Below, in pieces: positions 50,511 to 60,079 of a stretch of 64,000 nt of DNA. Each line of letters starts with the position of its first letter. The first letter of the stretch is position 1. Source of the DNA: Halomonas aestuarii (GTDB lineage: Bacteria; Pseudomonadota; Gammaproteobacteria; Pseudomonadales; Halomonadaceae); the NCBI RefSeq assembly GCF_001886615.1, contig NZ_CP018139.1:2790001-2854000 (forward strand), in the 5' to 3' direction. The translations under genes were made by a program, and so were the position numbers. The notes below the pieces were generated by a model, which saw only the letters and a program-made list of their open reading frames with translations, did no database searches and had not been told where the DNA came from.

Positions 50511-51794
50511 TCAGCCCCAGAGGTCCAGAAGCCGATACCAGTTGGTCATCGCCACGATGCCGAGTCGCCGCATCGAATAGAACGGGATGGCCTTCTGCGT
50601 CGTGATGGGCAGCGGCAGGCCTTCCTGGTTGCCGTCGATGAGGTACTGGGCCAGCGGCTGGCCGATGGCGGTGCCCATGGCCACTCCGCGTCCCGAGTAT
50701 CCCAGCATGCACATGAGGCCGGGCTGCGGCTCGTGCAGGTGGGGCAGGAAATCGGGCGTGACGGCGAAGCGGCCAAACCACCGAGACTCCCATTCCGTCC
50801 CCTTGAGCTGGGGAAAGATGCGATCCAGCTTGTGCTCCACATCGCGGAAGGATGCCGCCGAGTCGGGATCGGCATAAGAGCCCCGGCCCCCCAGCAGGAG
50901 GCGACCCTCGTCATCCATGCGCATGTAGGTCAGGACCCTGCGCGTGTCGGAGCAGCCCTGGCGTCCCGGGAAGATCGTGCGCTGGGCCTCGGCCGACAGC
51001 GGCTTCGTGGCCACGATGAAGCTGGTGAGGTCGACGATGGACTTCCGCAGGTCGGGGATCAGGTCATCGGAGTACCCGTTGGTGGCGACGACCACCTTGT
51101 CGGCCTTGAGGATCCCGGTGTCGGTGGTGACCTGCCAGCGGCCCTGGCGCTTGGAGATGTCCTTGGCCGGGGCGTTCTCGTAGACGTGCCCCCCCTTCTC
51201 GATAATGGTCCTCGCCAGCTCCCGCGCGAAGCTCAGGGGCTGGATGGTGCCCGCATTGGGATACAGGAAGGCGCTCTTGTAGTAGTCGCTGCCGATGCTT
51301 CGGGCCGCTTCGGCCTCGGAGAGTTCCTTCACGTCGATGCCGTGTTCACGCCACTGCTCGGCGCGCTTCAGGGCCGACTCGTGGGCACTGACGTTGTGGA
51401 CCGCCTGCAGCCAGCCCTGATCATGAAGGTCGCAGTCGAGCTCATGCCGCTTGATGATGTCGATGGCCTTGTTGGAACTGCTCTTGGCAAACTCGAAGAC
51501 CTTGCGCCCCTGGTGCTCGCCCAGTTTCTCGACCAGCTGGTCCGGGTCCCACTTCAGGCCGGGAATGATCTGGCCGCCGTTGCGGCCCGAGGCCCCCCAG
51601 CCAGGCTCGTGACTGTCGATGACGGCGACGCGGGAACCCTTTTCGGCCAGCGCCAGCGCCGTCGAGAGCCCGGTGAAGCCGGCCCCGACGATCACGACGT
51701 CATAGTCGGCCGTCCCCTCCAGGGTGCGGTATTCCGGTGCCGAAATCGCCGTTTTCGTCCAAAGAGAGTCCTGGAACCCAGCAAAGCCTGGCAT
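50511..51794 (-). CDS. FAD-dependent amine oxidoreductase (PuuB-like), second copy
   Basis: 427 residues, same family and architecture as the 45679 gene: N-terminal QDSLWTKTAISAPEYRTLEG, FAD motif VVIVGAGFTGLSTALALAEKG, GWGASGRNGGQIIPGLKWDP and C-terminal GYSGRGVAMGTAIGQPL. The ATG at 51794 (MPGFAGFQDSLW) has GAGGAC upstream; an open stretch before it is not conserved. It is divergent from a LysR gene with a palindrome between them and probably under its control. Confidence 0.86.
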   Translation of the reverse strand: MPGFAGFQDSLWTKTAISAPEYRTLEGTADYDVVIVGAGFTGLSTALALAEKGSRVAVIDSHEPGWGASGRNGGQIIPGLKWDPDQLVEKLGEHQGRKVFEFAKSSSNKAIDIIKRHELDCDLHDQGWLQAVHNVSAHESALKRAEQWREHGIDVKELSEAEAARSIGSDYYKSAFLYPNAGTIQPLSFARELARTIIEKGGHVYENAPAKDISKRQGRWQVTTDTGILKADKVVVATNGYSDDLIPDLRKSIVDLTSFIVATKPLSAEAQRTIFPGRQGCSDTRRVLTYMRMDDEGRLLLGGRGSYADPDSAASFRDVEHKLDRIFPQLKGTEWESRWFGRFAVTPDFLPHLHEPQPGLMCMLGYSGRGVAMGTAIGQPLAQYLIDGNQEGLPLPITTQKAIPFYSMRRLGIVAMTNWYRLLDLWG

Positions 51795-51857
51795 GTGTCT
51801 TGTCCTCGTGGCCAGAAATGATGTCCCGACATGGTAGCTGGGCCATGGCATAATCAT

Positions 51858-51882
51858 AATGAATATATATCAATTATTGATA
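51858..51882. promoter_or_regulatory. Candidate LysR operator
   Basis: Perfect palindrome TATCAA-TTA-TTGATA at 51868-51882, preceded by AATGAATATATA at 51858-51869, in the 140-bp region between the divergent oxidoreductase and LysR genes. Confidence 0.6.
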
Positions 51883-51934
51883 ACTAATGGTTATGCACGT
51901 AGGCTGAAGGCATCGGCTCAGGATATCCCCACTC

Positions 51935-52852
51935 ATGACCATGAATATCAAGCACCTACGGCTATTCCACGAGATCATGACCACCGGCAAGATGTCTGTC
52001 GCTGCCGAGCGCATGAGCTTCAGCCAGCCGGCGGCCAGCAAGATGCTGGCGAGTCTCGAGGAGCAGCTCGACTACAAGCTGTTCTTTCGACAGCAAGGGC
52101 GCCTGCTCCCGACGCCGGAAGCGATGTTCCTGCATGCGGAAACGCTGAACGTGCTGCAGAGCCTGCGTCGGCTGGAGGAGAGCTTCGAGCGGGCGCGCCA
52201 TGGGCAGACGGGCAAGCTCACCATCGGCACCATCTTCGGGCCGAGCTACGGGCTCCTGCCCGACGTCGTCAGCGACTACATCGACGAGCACCCCGGCCTG
52301 AACGTCAGCCTGCAGGTCATGAACTCGGGGGCGGTCTGCGAGTATGTGGCCTCGGGCCAGATGGAGGTGGGGCTGGCGGACCGGGTCAGTCCGTCGAATC
52401 GATACGAGGTCGAGGGCGTCGAGTTGCCGGTCTACTGCGCGATCCACAAGGATCACCCCATGGCTCACCACGATATCCTCTCGCCGCGCCTGCTGGCGGA
52501 TGAGCCCTGGATCACCCTCGATCCGGAGTCTGGCCTGTATCACGCCCTCCAGGAGAGCTACCACGCGGAGGGCCTGACGTTCCTGCCGACCATCGAGGTC
52601 AACACCAGCCTGAATGCCCTGTCGTTCGTGCAGCGCGGGTGCGGGGTCGCCCTGATCGACGCGGTCAATCGCCATTACTACAAGCGCACCTTCATCCAGG
52701 GCGACGTGGTGTTCAGGCGGTTCTCGATACCCATGAGCGAACCGCTCAGCATCATCTGGTCGAACTTCAAGCCCCTCTCGAGGCCTGCCCGGATGTTGAG
52801 GAAACAGATTCTCGAGACCCTCGACCGGATCATCGCCGACCAGACCGTCTAG
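51935..52852 (+). CDS. LysR-family transcriptional regulator
   Basis: 305 residues. N-terminal helix-turn-helix (NIKHLRLFHEIMTTGKMSVAAERMSFSQPAASKML, read in part) and a periplasmic-binding-like effector domain beginning GKLTIGTIFGPSYGLLPDVV. It is divergent from the PuuB-like gene and upstream of the second ABC importer. A 12-bp motif (AATGAATATATA) recurs, inverted, before that importer, so it probably controls both sides. Confidence 0.88.
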   Translation: MTMNIKHLRLFHEIMTTGKMSVAAERMSFSQPAASKMLASLEEQLDYKLFFRQQGRLLPTPEAMFLHAETLNVLQSLRRLEESFERARHGQTGKLTIGTIFGPSYGLLPDVVSDYIDEHPGLNVSLQVMNSGAVCEYVASGQMEVGLADRVSPSNRYEVEGVELPVYCAIHKDHPMAHHDILSPRLLADEPWITLDPESGLYHALQESYHAEGLTFLPTIEVNTSLNALSFVQRGCGVALIDAVNRHYYKRTFIQGDVVFRRFSIPMSEPLSIIWSNFKPLSRPARMLRKQILETLDRIIADQTV

Positions 52853-53155
52853 CGACTCCGCGCAGCGGTCGAGCCCATCGCCGCGGCCGCCGTTACGCCG
52901 GGCGCTCCGTCCTCGACACTGCCCCGCGACTGCGGGGAAGCCTGGGGTCTCGCGCCCTCTCCCCGGTGCTGCGGGGCCCTTGATGGCGGGCAAGCGCATA
53001 ACCCCAAGTTAATGAGTGTTTGTATATATTCATTTGGTCTATGGGTAGGGGGTTGCTACCGTCATAGGACTTGCCTATCGAAGGTAACAAAGAACACTAA
53101 TATGAAGCGCGGTTTTTCGAGCGTTCTTCATTAGTTGAAACTCAAGGATAGTGGT
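52853..53155. other. 303-bp gap with inverted copy of the LysR-region motif
   Basis: TATATATTCATT at 53023-53034 is the reverse complement of the AATGAATATATA at 51858-51869. A CCCCGC/GCGGGG hairpin at 52922-52937 follows the LysR gene without a T tract. No gene seen. Confidence 0.5.
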
Positions 53156-53956
53156 ATGGCTGTCAATAACAATGAAGCAGGGCCAAAGCCCGAGCAGGGC
53201 GGCGCCGACCAGCGCATGGTCGTCATTGATCGCATCTCGCGACGCTTCAGCATCGATGGCGGCAAGACCGTCGTCACGGCGCTCGACGATGTCTCCAACT
53301 ACATCGACCGAGGCGAGGTCGTCGTCATCATCGGCCCCAGTGGTTCGGGGAAGAGCACGCTCCTGCGCACCCTGAACGGGCTGGAAAGCATCGACGAGGG
53401 CCACATCCTCATCGACGGTGTGGACCTGGCCGACAAGAAGACCAACATGAACACCCTGCGCGCCGACGTCGGCATGGTCTTCCAGCACTTCAACCTCTTC
53501 GAGAACAAGACGTGCCTGGAAAACATCGTGTTGCCCCAGGTCGTCGTGCTCAAGAAGAACCGCGAGGAAGCGGAAAGGGTCGCCCGTGCCCTGCTCGAGC
53601 GGGTGGGTATTCCGGATCGCGAGAACAACTACCCGCGGCAGCTGTCCGGCGGGCAGCAGCAGCGCGTGGCTATCGCCAGGGCCCTGGCCATGAAGCCGAA
53701 GATGATGCTGTTCGACGAGGCCACCTCGGCCCTGGACCCGGAAACCGTCAACGGCGTCCTGAGCCTGATGAAGGAGCTGGCTTACGACGGCATGACCATG
53801 GCGGTCGTGACCCACGAAATGGGCTTCGCTCGCGAAGTCGCGGATCGGGTCATCTTCATGGACGGCGGTCGTGTCATCGAGGAGGGCTCTCCCGACCGGT
53901 TCTTCGACGCGCCGGAAAGCGATCGCGCGAAGAAGTTTCTCGAACAGATTCTCTGA
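53156..53956 (+). CDS. Polar amino-acid ABC importer, ATP-binding protein, second system
   Basis: 266 residues, GlnQ/HisP family, with Walker [11 protein letters not shown]-loop [11 protein letters not shown], signature [15 protein letters not shown], Walker [15 protein letters not shown] (Glu present) and H-loop [16 protein letters not shown]. The ATG at 53156 has AAGGA about 8 bases upstream; the longer TTG-initiated frame is less likely. It starts a rightward operon with a binding protein, two permeases and a DadA-like oxidoreductase. Confidence 0.92.
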   Translation: MAVNNNEAGPKPEQGGADQRMVVIDRISRRFSIDGGKTVVTALDDVSNYIDRGEVVVIIGPSGSGKSTLLRTLNGLESIDEGHILIDGVDLADKKTNMNTLRADVGMVFQHFNLFENKTCLENIVLPQVVVLKKNREEAERVARALLERVGIPDRENNYPRQLSGGQQQRVAIARALAMKPKMMLFDEATSALDPETVNGVLSLMKELAYDGMTMAVVTHEMGFAREVADRVIFMDGGRVIEEGSPDRFFDAPESDRAKKFLEQIL

Positions 53957-53976
53957 TTTGCCATGAAGGCAGATGA

Positions 53977-53997
53977 GGGGTGCCCGGAAGGCACCCC
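53977..53997 (+). terminator. Intra-operon hairpin after the ATPase gene
   Basis: GGGGTGCC-CGGAA-GGCACCCC with no T tract; more likely an attenuator or mRNA-stability hairpin than a full terminator. Confidence 0.55.
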
Positions 53998-54057
53998 AAG
54001 CGAGCCCGTTGGCTCACATTGAAAACCAGGAAAACAACAACTCTGGAGGACTCTCCG

Positions 54058-54858
54058 ATGTTAAACCTGAAACGCCTGATGACATCCGCCTTTGCCTGTG
54101 TCATGGCCACCTCGGCACCCATGATGGCCAGTGCCGATGAGAGCACCATGGAAAAGATCATCAACAGCGGCGAGATCAGCATCGCCGTGCAGACCCAGGG
54201 GCCCCCCATCAGCTTCATCGACAAAAACGGCGAGCGCACCGGTCTGGCCGTCGAGATGGCACGCACCTTCGCCGACGACATGGGGGTCGAGCTCGTCATC
54301 AAGGACTACGACTGGAAAGGCCTGATTCCGGCCCTGACCTCCGGCAAGGTGGATTTCATCGCCGCGGACATGACCCCGACGGCCAAGCGTCACATGCAGA
54401 TGCTGTTCACCGAGCCGGCCTTCTATTCCGAGGTGGTGGTCTTCGCGAAGAAGGGCCTGGACCTCGACTCCTGGAAGGACCTCAACAGCGGCGACTACGC
54501 CATCGGCGCGGCTCAGGCCTCGTCCTATGCCGACCAGGCGCGTGAAAAGCTGCCGGAAGCCGAGCTGAAGGCCTACGCCGGGGCGACGCCTCAGGTGGTG
54601 CAGTCCGTGCTAGGCGATCGCGTACAGGCCGGCGTCTCCGACCGGGCCGCCCTGGCGACCTTCCTCAAGCAGAACGACGAGCTCGAGATCATCGGCACGC
54701 TCAACAAGGAGCCGCTGGGCTTCGCCGTGCGTCCGGACTCGATTCACCTGCTGCTGGCGCTCAACAACTTCCTGCGCCTGATCGAGCATGACGGTCGCCA
54801 CCAGGAGCTGCTGGACTACTGGTGGAACAGCACCGACTGGGAAGCCGACCACAAGTAA
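54058..54858 (+). CDS. Periplasmic amino-acid-binding protein, second system
   Basis: 266 residues, family 3 solute-binding protein. Signal peptide MLNLKRLMTSAFACVMATSAPMMASA with likely cleavage before DESTMEKI. The segments ISIAVQTQGPPISFIDKNG, DWKGLIPALTSGKVDFIAADMTPTAKR and GAAQASSYADQAREKLPEA are the usual ligand and hinge regions. A GGAGG site precedes the ATG. The C-terminal half ends LIEHDGRHQELLDYWWNS. Ligand unknown. A hairpin follows the stop, probably setting a high binding protein to permease ratio. Confidence 0.9.
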   Translation: MLNLKRLMTSAFACVMATSAPMMASADESTMEKIINSGEISIAVQTQGPPISFIDKNGERTGLAVEMARTFADDMGVELVIKDYDWKGLIPALTSGKVDFIAADMTPTAKRHMQMLFTEPAFYSEVVVFAKKGLDLDSWKDLNSGDYAIGAAQASSYADQAREKLPEAELKAYAGATPQVVQSVLGDRVQAGVSDRAALATFLKQNDELEIIGTLNKEPLGFAVRPDSIHLLLALNNFLRLIEHDGRHQELLDYWWNSTDWEADHK

Positions 54859-54883
54859 TTTCCTGCATCATCGACATGACTGA

Positions 54884-54910
54884 CAGGCCTGCCTCGGCAG
54901 GCCTGCTTTG
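54884..54910 (+). terminator. Partial terminator after the binding-protein gene
   Basis: CAGGCCTGCC / GGCAGGCCTG with a tiny loop, followed by CTTTG. Placed between the binding protein and permeases, as in many ABC importer operons. Confidence 0.65.
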
Positions 54911-54981
54911 ACTTTCACGCTTACCCCGTCGACTCCTGTGATAACAATGAATAGCTCATATGCTGTCCCAAGAGGCCAAAC

Positions 54982-55668
54982 ATGAACTGGCTTAATGGAA
55001 TATATAACTTCCGCATTGTTTCCGATTATTTCGAGACATTCCTCAACGGCATCTTCAATACCGTATGGATCACGCTGGTGTGCCTTGGCTTGTCAGTGTT
55101 TTTCGGAATCTTTCTGGCACTCATGCGGATGTCGTCGATCAGCGTGATGTGGCGCACGGCAGCCGCCTACATCCAGTTCGTGCGGGCAACGCCCCTGCTG
55201 ATCCAGATCTATCTCGTCTATTACGGCCTGCCGGGCCTGATCGGCAACTTCTTCGATGAGACGCAGACCGGCATCATCGCACTCACCCTTCACACGACGC
55301 CCTACATGGCCGAGATCATCCGTGCCGGCATCGTCTCCGTTCCGAAGACACAGACGGAAGGAGCCCAGGCGGTCGGGATGAACAGCGCCCAGGCGATGTA
55401 CCACATCATCCTTCCCCAGGCCATTGCCAAGCTGATCTCGCCTCTGCTGGGACAGGCCGTGGTGCTGCTCAAGGACACGTCGCTTCTGAGCATCATCGCC
55501 GTCTTCGAGCTGATGGGGGCGGGCCTGATCATGTTCTCGGAAACCGTCTCGGCCACTGAAAGCTACGTCACCACGGCGATCTGTTACCTGCTCATCTACC
55601 TGATGATGCTGGTCGCCTCGGGCTTCATTCAACGCAAGCTGGGTGGCACGGCCACTTACGCCACCTAG
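54982..55668 (+). CDS. Polar amino-acid ABC importer, permease 1, second system
   Basis: 228 residues, HisM/GlnP type with five hydrophobic helices and the EAA-loop region EGAQAVGMNSAQAMYHIILPQA. The ATG at 54982 follows AAGAGG. It is followed after 13 bases by permease 2; the two probably form a heterodimer, unlike the single permease of the IclR-linked system. Confidence 0.9.
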   Translation: MNWLNGIYNFRIVSDYFETFLNGIFNTVWITLVCLGLSVFFGIFLALMRMSSISVMWRTAAAYIQFVRATPLLIQIYLVYYGLPGLIGNFFDETQTGIIALTLHTTPYMAEIIRAGIVSVPKTQTEGAQAVGMNSAQAMYHIILPQAIAKLISPLLGQAVVLLKDTSLLSIIAVFELMGAGLIMFSETVSATESYVTTAICYLLIYLMMLVASGFIQRKLGGTATYAT

Positions 55669-55681
55669 CGGGGGATCTCTC

Positions 55682-56377
55682 ATGGAATGGTTCGCACAGA
55701 AATGGCAGGTGGTGGACAGTCTGTCCCCCTTTCTCCTGCATGGGCTTTGGATGACGTTTCAGGTCTCCATGATCGCCATCATCCTGGGCAGCCTGCTCGG
55801 CGCCGTCCTGGGCATCATGAAGACCCTGGATTCCCGGGCGCTGCGTCTCGGCATCGATGCCTACATGCACTTCTTCCGGGGCACGCCCTACCTGGTGCAG
55901 CTCTACCTGATCTACTTCGTCCTGCCGTCGCTCGGCATTGCCTGGCTGCAGTTCGACAGCTATACCGCCGCCATCGTGTCGCTGACGCTCTACACCGCCA
56001 GCTACGTGACGGCCATAGTGGCATCGGCCATCGATGCCGTGCCGAGAGGCCAGGAAGAGGCCGCTCGCGCCTGCGGCATGACCAAGGCCCAGCGGCTTTA
56101 CCACATCATTGTGCCCCAGGCCCTGCGGCTGACGGTGCCGCCCATGGCCAGCGTGTACGTCATCGTGATCAAGAGCACGGCCGTGCTCTCCGTCATCGGG
56201 CTGTCCGAGCTCACCCGCCAGGGCGAGACCTCCATCCTGCGGATGCCCCAGGACACCATGTTCATCTACGCGCTGATCGCGGGCCTGTACTTCGTGTACT
56301 GCTATCCGGTGCTGCGGTTCGCTCGCTGGGCCGAGCGTCGCGTGGGGTCCTCGGCGGCAGCCCAGGAGAATGCCTGA
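55682..56377 (+). CDS. Polar amino-acid ABC importer, permease 2, second system
   Basis: 231 residues, same family: five hydrophobic helices and EAA loop EEAARACGMTKAQRLYHIIVPQA. The ATG at 55682 (MEWFAQKWQVVDSLSPFLLHG) has GGGGAT upstream. 61 bp separate it from the DadA-like gene. Confidence 0.9.
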   Translation: MEWFAQKWQVVDSLSPFLLHGLWMTFQVSMIAIILGSLLGAVLGIMKTLDSRALRLGIDAYMHFFRGTPYLVQLYLIYFVLPSLGIAWLQFDSYTAAIVSLTLYTASYVTAIVASAIDAVPRGQEEAARACGMTKAQRLYHIIVPQALRLTVPPMASVYVIVIKSTAVLSVIGLSELTRQGETSILRMPQDTMFIYALIAGLYFVYCYPVLRFARWAERRVGSSAAAQENA

Positions 56378-56438
56378 TCGCTGTCAGGCCGGGCCGGCAG
56401 CGGCCTGAATTCATCATCGTGTCGAGGGCATTAGCACA

Positions 56439-57713
56439 GTGGAACCAGCAACCAGAGTGGCACCCGAAACCCAGCAGCGCGTGGCCGTGATCGGTGCCGG
56501 CATCGTCGGCGTGTGCAGCGCCCTGGAGCTGCAGAAGCGAGGCTATCGCGTCACGCTGGTGGAAGCGCGCGACCCGGCGGCGGGCGCCTCGGCCGGTAAC
56601 TGCGGACTGATGGCCGTGGGCGCCGTGGTGCCCTTCGCCAAGCCCGGCACGTTCAAGAAGGTCCCGGGCTGGTTGCTGGACGCCAAGGGCCCGTTGAGCA
56701 TTCGTCCGAGCTACCTGCCGACGCTGCTGCCCTGGATGACGCGCTTCCTCATGGCCGCCCGACCCTCGCGCGTCCGGGCCAGCAGCCTCGGGTTGGCGGC
56801 ACTGACCGAGCGGGCCCTGGGGGCCTACGAGCCCTGGCTCGAGGCCGCCGGCATCCGCGATATCCTGAAGCCCCGGGAAACCCTGGTGGTGTATGAAACG
56901 GCAGCGGAGTTCCACCGGGATCGCGCCGATCTCGAGATGCGTCGCGAGCGCGGGTTCGGGCACGACTTCGTGCCGCATGACGAGCTGCGTGCCCTGGAGC
57001 CGGACCTGGCCGATGACTTTGCCTGCGCGGTGCGCCTGAAGGGGTGGGTCTACTTCGCGGATCCCGCGCGCCTGGTGAGGTCGCTGCATGGCCTCTTCCT
57101 GGAGCAGGGGGGGCGGTTCGTCGCCGGCAGGGTCACGGGGATCGACCACGACAACGGCGTCGCCACCTCCCTGCGGGTGGAGGGGCAGGAGGACATGGCC
57201 GCCGATCATGTCGTCATCGCCGCAGGTGCCTGGTCCAGGACGCTGGCCGCCGGGCTGGGCGACGCTGTGCCCCTCGAGGCGCTGGCGGGCTATTCCACCA
57301 CCGTCGGCGACGCCGGCGTCCGGCTGCGGCACCCGATCACCTACTCCGCCGGCGGCTTCGTGGTCACGCCCATGGAGGGCGGCCTGCGCATCGGCGGCAC
57401 CATCGAGATGGGGGGGCTGGATCACGCGCCCGACTTCCGGCGCGCCAGGACCATCGCCCAGCAGGCCAGGCGCCTCTTTCCCGGGATCGCATCCGTGGAA
57501 GGGAAGGAATGGATGGGGTATCGCCCGTTCATGCCGGACACCCTGCCGGTGATCGACCGGGCATCACGCTGCCGCAACGTGGTCTATGCCTTCGGGCACG
57601 GGCAGGTCGGCATCACCACGGGGGCCATCACCGGGCAACTTGTGGCCCAGCTGGTGGCTGGCGAGCCGACGTCCATCGACCTGCAACCCTACTCGGCACA
57701 GCGCTTCGCCTGA
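56439..57713 (+). CDS. FAD-dependent D-amino-acid dehydrogenase-like oxidoreductase (DadA type), second copy
   Basis: 424 residues starting at a GTG. FAD motif VAVIGAGIVGVCSALELQKRG, AGASAGNCGLM, and C-terminal MGYRPFMPDTLPVIDRASR and FGHGQVGITTGAITGQL make it a DadA-type DAO enzyme, analogous to the 43375 gene. A GAGGG stretch lies about 10 bases upstream. It ends the importer operon and presumably oxidises the imported compound. Confidence 0.86.
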   Translation: MEPATRVAPETQQRVAVIGAGIVGVCSALELQKRGYRVTLVEARDPAAGASAGNCGLMAVGAVVPFAKPGTFKKVPGWLLDAKGPLSIRPSYLPTLLPWMTRFLMAARPSRVRASSLGLAALTERALGAYEPWLEAAGIRDILKPRETLVVYETAAEFHRDRADLEMRRERGFGHDFVPHDELRALEPDLADDFACAVRLKGWVYFADPARLVRSLHGLFLEQGGRFVAGRVTGIDHDNGVATSLRVEGQEDMAADHVVIAAGAWSRTLAAGLGDAVPLEALAGYSTTVGDAGVRLRHPITYSAGGFVVTPMEGGLRIGGTIEMGGLDHAPDFRRARTIAQQARRLFPGIASVEGKEWMGYRPFMPDTLPVIDRASRCRNVVYAFGHGQVGITTGAITGQLVAQLVAGEPTSIDLQPYSAQRFA

Positions 57714-57871
57714 CGGCGCCGCGCCGTCGCCCTCACATTCTATTATCGCGTTAACTATTAGCGGGGGTAGTCAGCTTTCGGGGTTGCTAGTAAACTGGTC
57801 TAATCATGCGAGGCGCCAATGCGACAAGGCGCCGAGCCGAGATCCGAACCCATCGACAAGGGAGTTGCCGC

Positions 57872-58990
57872 ATGGCCTACGACACCCTGCTGACACCGAC
57901 CCGCCTGGGCAGCCTGACGCTGCCCAACCGCATCCTGATGGCGCCGCTGACCCGGGTCCGCACGCCCGACAGCGTTCCGGGCAAGCTGCAGGAAGCCTAC
58001 TACGGTCAGCGTACCGGTGCGGGTCTGATCATCAGCGAGGCGACCAACATCTCGCCCACCGCGAGGGGCTACGTGTATACCCCCGGCATCTGGACCGACG
58101 AACAGGAAGCCGGCTGGAAGGGCGTCGTGGACGCCGTGCACGCCAAGGGCGGACGCATGGCACTCCAGCTCTGGCACGTGGGGCGCGTCTCCCACGAGCT
58201 GGTGCAGCCCGACGGCCAGGCCCCGGTGGCGCCGAGCGCGCTGAAGGGGGAGGGCGCCAAGTGCTTCGTCGAGTTCGAGGACGGCACGGCCGGCCAGCAC
58301 GAGACCAGTACCCCGCGGGCGCTGGAGACGCACGAGCTGCCCGGCATCGTCGACGACTACCGCCAGGCGGCCATTCGCGCCAGGCGGGCAGGCTTCGACA
58401 TGGTCGAGGTTCACGCCGCCAACGCCTACCTGCTGAACCAGTTCCTGGCTACCGGCACCAACCGGCGCACCGACCAGTACGGCGGTTCGATCGAGAATCG
58501 TGCGCGCTTCCCGCTGGAGGTGGTCGATGCGGTCATCGAGGTAGTCGGCGCGGACCGTACCGGCATTCGCCTGACGCCGTTCATCGAGCTCTTCGGGTTG
58601 ACCGATGACGAATCCGAGGAGATGACGTTCTACCTGCTCGAGCAGCTGTCCCAGCGCGGCCTCGCCTATGTGCACGTCAACGAGCCCGACTGGGCAGGCG
58701 GCGACATCACGTTCAGCGATGATTTCCGTCGCGCGATGCGTGAGCGTTTCACCGGCAGCCTGATCTTCTGCGGCCACTACGATGCGGCGCGTGCCGAGCG
58801 GATCATCGAAGAGGGCATCGCCGATGCGGTGGCGATCGGTCGCTCCTACATCGCCAACCCCGATCTGGTCGAGCGCTTCCGCGTGGGCGCCGCGCTCAAC
58901 GAGCCGAATCCCGAGACCTTCTACGGCGGCGACGAGAGGGGCTACACCGACTATCCGTTCCTGGATAACGGCTTCGACCGTCTCGCTTGA
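57872..58990 (+). CDS. nemA: Old yellow enzyme-family alkene reductase (NemA-like)
   Basis: 372 residues, FMN-dependent reductase of activated C=C bonds and nitro compounds with NADPH. LTLPNRILMAPLTRVRTPD (FMN contact), LQLWHVGRVS, the catalytic-pair region EVHAANAYLLNQFLATGTNRRTDQYGGSIENR (in part) and GRSYIANPDLVERF are present. E. coli NemA is 365 residues. The ATG at 57872 has AAGGGAG 8 bases upstream. It stands alone; no regulator such as NemR adjoins it. Confidence 0.9.
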   Translation: MAYDTLLTPTRLGSLTLPNRILMAPLTRVRTPDSVPGKLQEAYYGQRTGAGLIISEATNISPTARGYVYTPGIWTDEQEAGWKGVVDAVHAKGGRMALQLWHVGRVSHELVQPDGQAPVAPSALKGEGAKCFVEFEDGTAGQHETSTPRALETHELPGIVDDYRQAAIRARRAGFDMVEVHAANAYLLNQFLATGTNRRTDQYGGSIENRARFPLEVVDAVIEVVGADRTGIRLTPFIELFGLTDDESEEMTFYLLEQLSQRGLAYVHVNEPDWAGGDITFSDDFRRAMRERFTGSLIFCGHYDAARAERIIEEGIADAVAIGRSYIANPDLVERFRVGAALNEPNPETFYGGDERGYTDYPFLDNGFDRLA

Positions 58991-59155
58991 CCGCGCCAGC
59001 CCCCGTTCAGCCCGATGACCCCATCGGGCCTTCACTCCCCGCTGGCGGGAGGCGAGCCCTTTCTCCCGTCTTCCCGGAAGGGCGTCGTCCCGAGTACCGA
59101 GGTGTCAGGCGTCACCGGGCGTGCTTCGCGGCGTGGAAGCCGGCCCTCGGCAGGA

Positions 59156-59644
59156 TCACGACTTGCGCGGGGGCACCACGACGACCGGCACGGGCGAGCG
59201 CTTGATCACGCCCTTGGTGATCTTGCCTGCATAGGTGGCCGAACGGCGCTTGTTGGCGGCGAGCACGATCATGTCGCTGCTGGTGCGCCGGGCGTAGTCG
59301 GTGATCACCTGGGCGGGGTAGCCCTCCAGGACGCTGCACGGCAGTTCCCGATAGCCATACGCCTCGCGCAGCTCGGGATGGCCCGCCCAGAAGGTCTCGA
59401 TCTTTGAATCCAGGACCTCCTTGGCCTCCTTGAGGCGTTGATCCCTCAGGGTGTCGAGGATGTGACGGTCGGGGATATTGACCCGCAGCGTGTTCACGAC
59501 GTCATCGGACAGGGACTTGACCGCGTGCAGGACGTCGACCTCGGCGCCGGTGGCCACGGCGAGGGTCACGGCCTGCTCGAGCACCGGGTCGCAGTCGATC
59601 TTCAACCCCACGCAGCACAGGATCCGACGAATGCCTTGACTCAT
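59156..59644 (-). CDS. Universal stress protein (UspA family)
   Basis: 162 residues with the Usp fold: MSQGIRRILCCVGLKIDCDP, an alpha/beta core with VLHAVKSLSDD, and the nucleotide-binding loop region DMIVLAANKRRSATYAGKITKGVIKRSPVPVVVV near the C-terminus. The G-x2-G-x9-G(S/T) ATP signature is only partly kept (KRRSATYAGKITKG), so ATP binding is uncertain. The ATG at 59644 has GGGAGGAGG upstream. Confidence 0.85.
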   Translation of the reverse strand: MSQGIRRILCCVGLKIDCDPVLEQAVTLAVATGAEVDVLHAVKSLSDDVVNTLRVNIPDRHILDTLRDQRLKEAKEVLDSKIETFWAGHPELREAYGYRELPCSVLEGYPAQVITDYARRTSSDMIVLAANKRRSATYAGKITKGVIKRSPVPVVVVPPRKS

Positions 59645-60079
59645 GATGCCTCCTCCCGGGGCACGGTGTCGGTGCACCGCCCCGCAATATCAGTGATGGG
59701 TAACAAGCGTAAGCTTATCGTACTCGGCCTCGGCGAGTGAGATCATCATGAGGGCCGTTCCGGGTCATGCCATGGGCGACTTCCGTCTGGTCGTGACCTG
59801 CGATCAGGCCTGCTCCGTTCATCGCAATACCATCTCCGGTCCATTCGAGATCCGCATCAATCCTCCAGGGATCGATGCTGGGTGAGGGATATGACCGTAT
59901 CATGCGAGCCTTTACCCTCTGCCGGGTGACCCCACTGCGGTCTGCACCGGCGAGCGGAGTCCTGTGGCCGGTGCCAGGTGGCTCTGCGCGGTCAATCGCG
60001 CGCCGGGCGATCGGTCATCCCCATCACCCGGAGGCGGGCAGGGCACTCGTCCACCAGACGAGACCAGGAGAGCAGCCAC
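59645..60079. other. 435-bp gap without a supported gene
   Basis: Short open stretches at 59715-59903 on the minus strand show no family signature or ribosome site. CAGGAG before the yeiH start is the only clear signal. Confidence 0.6.
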
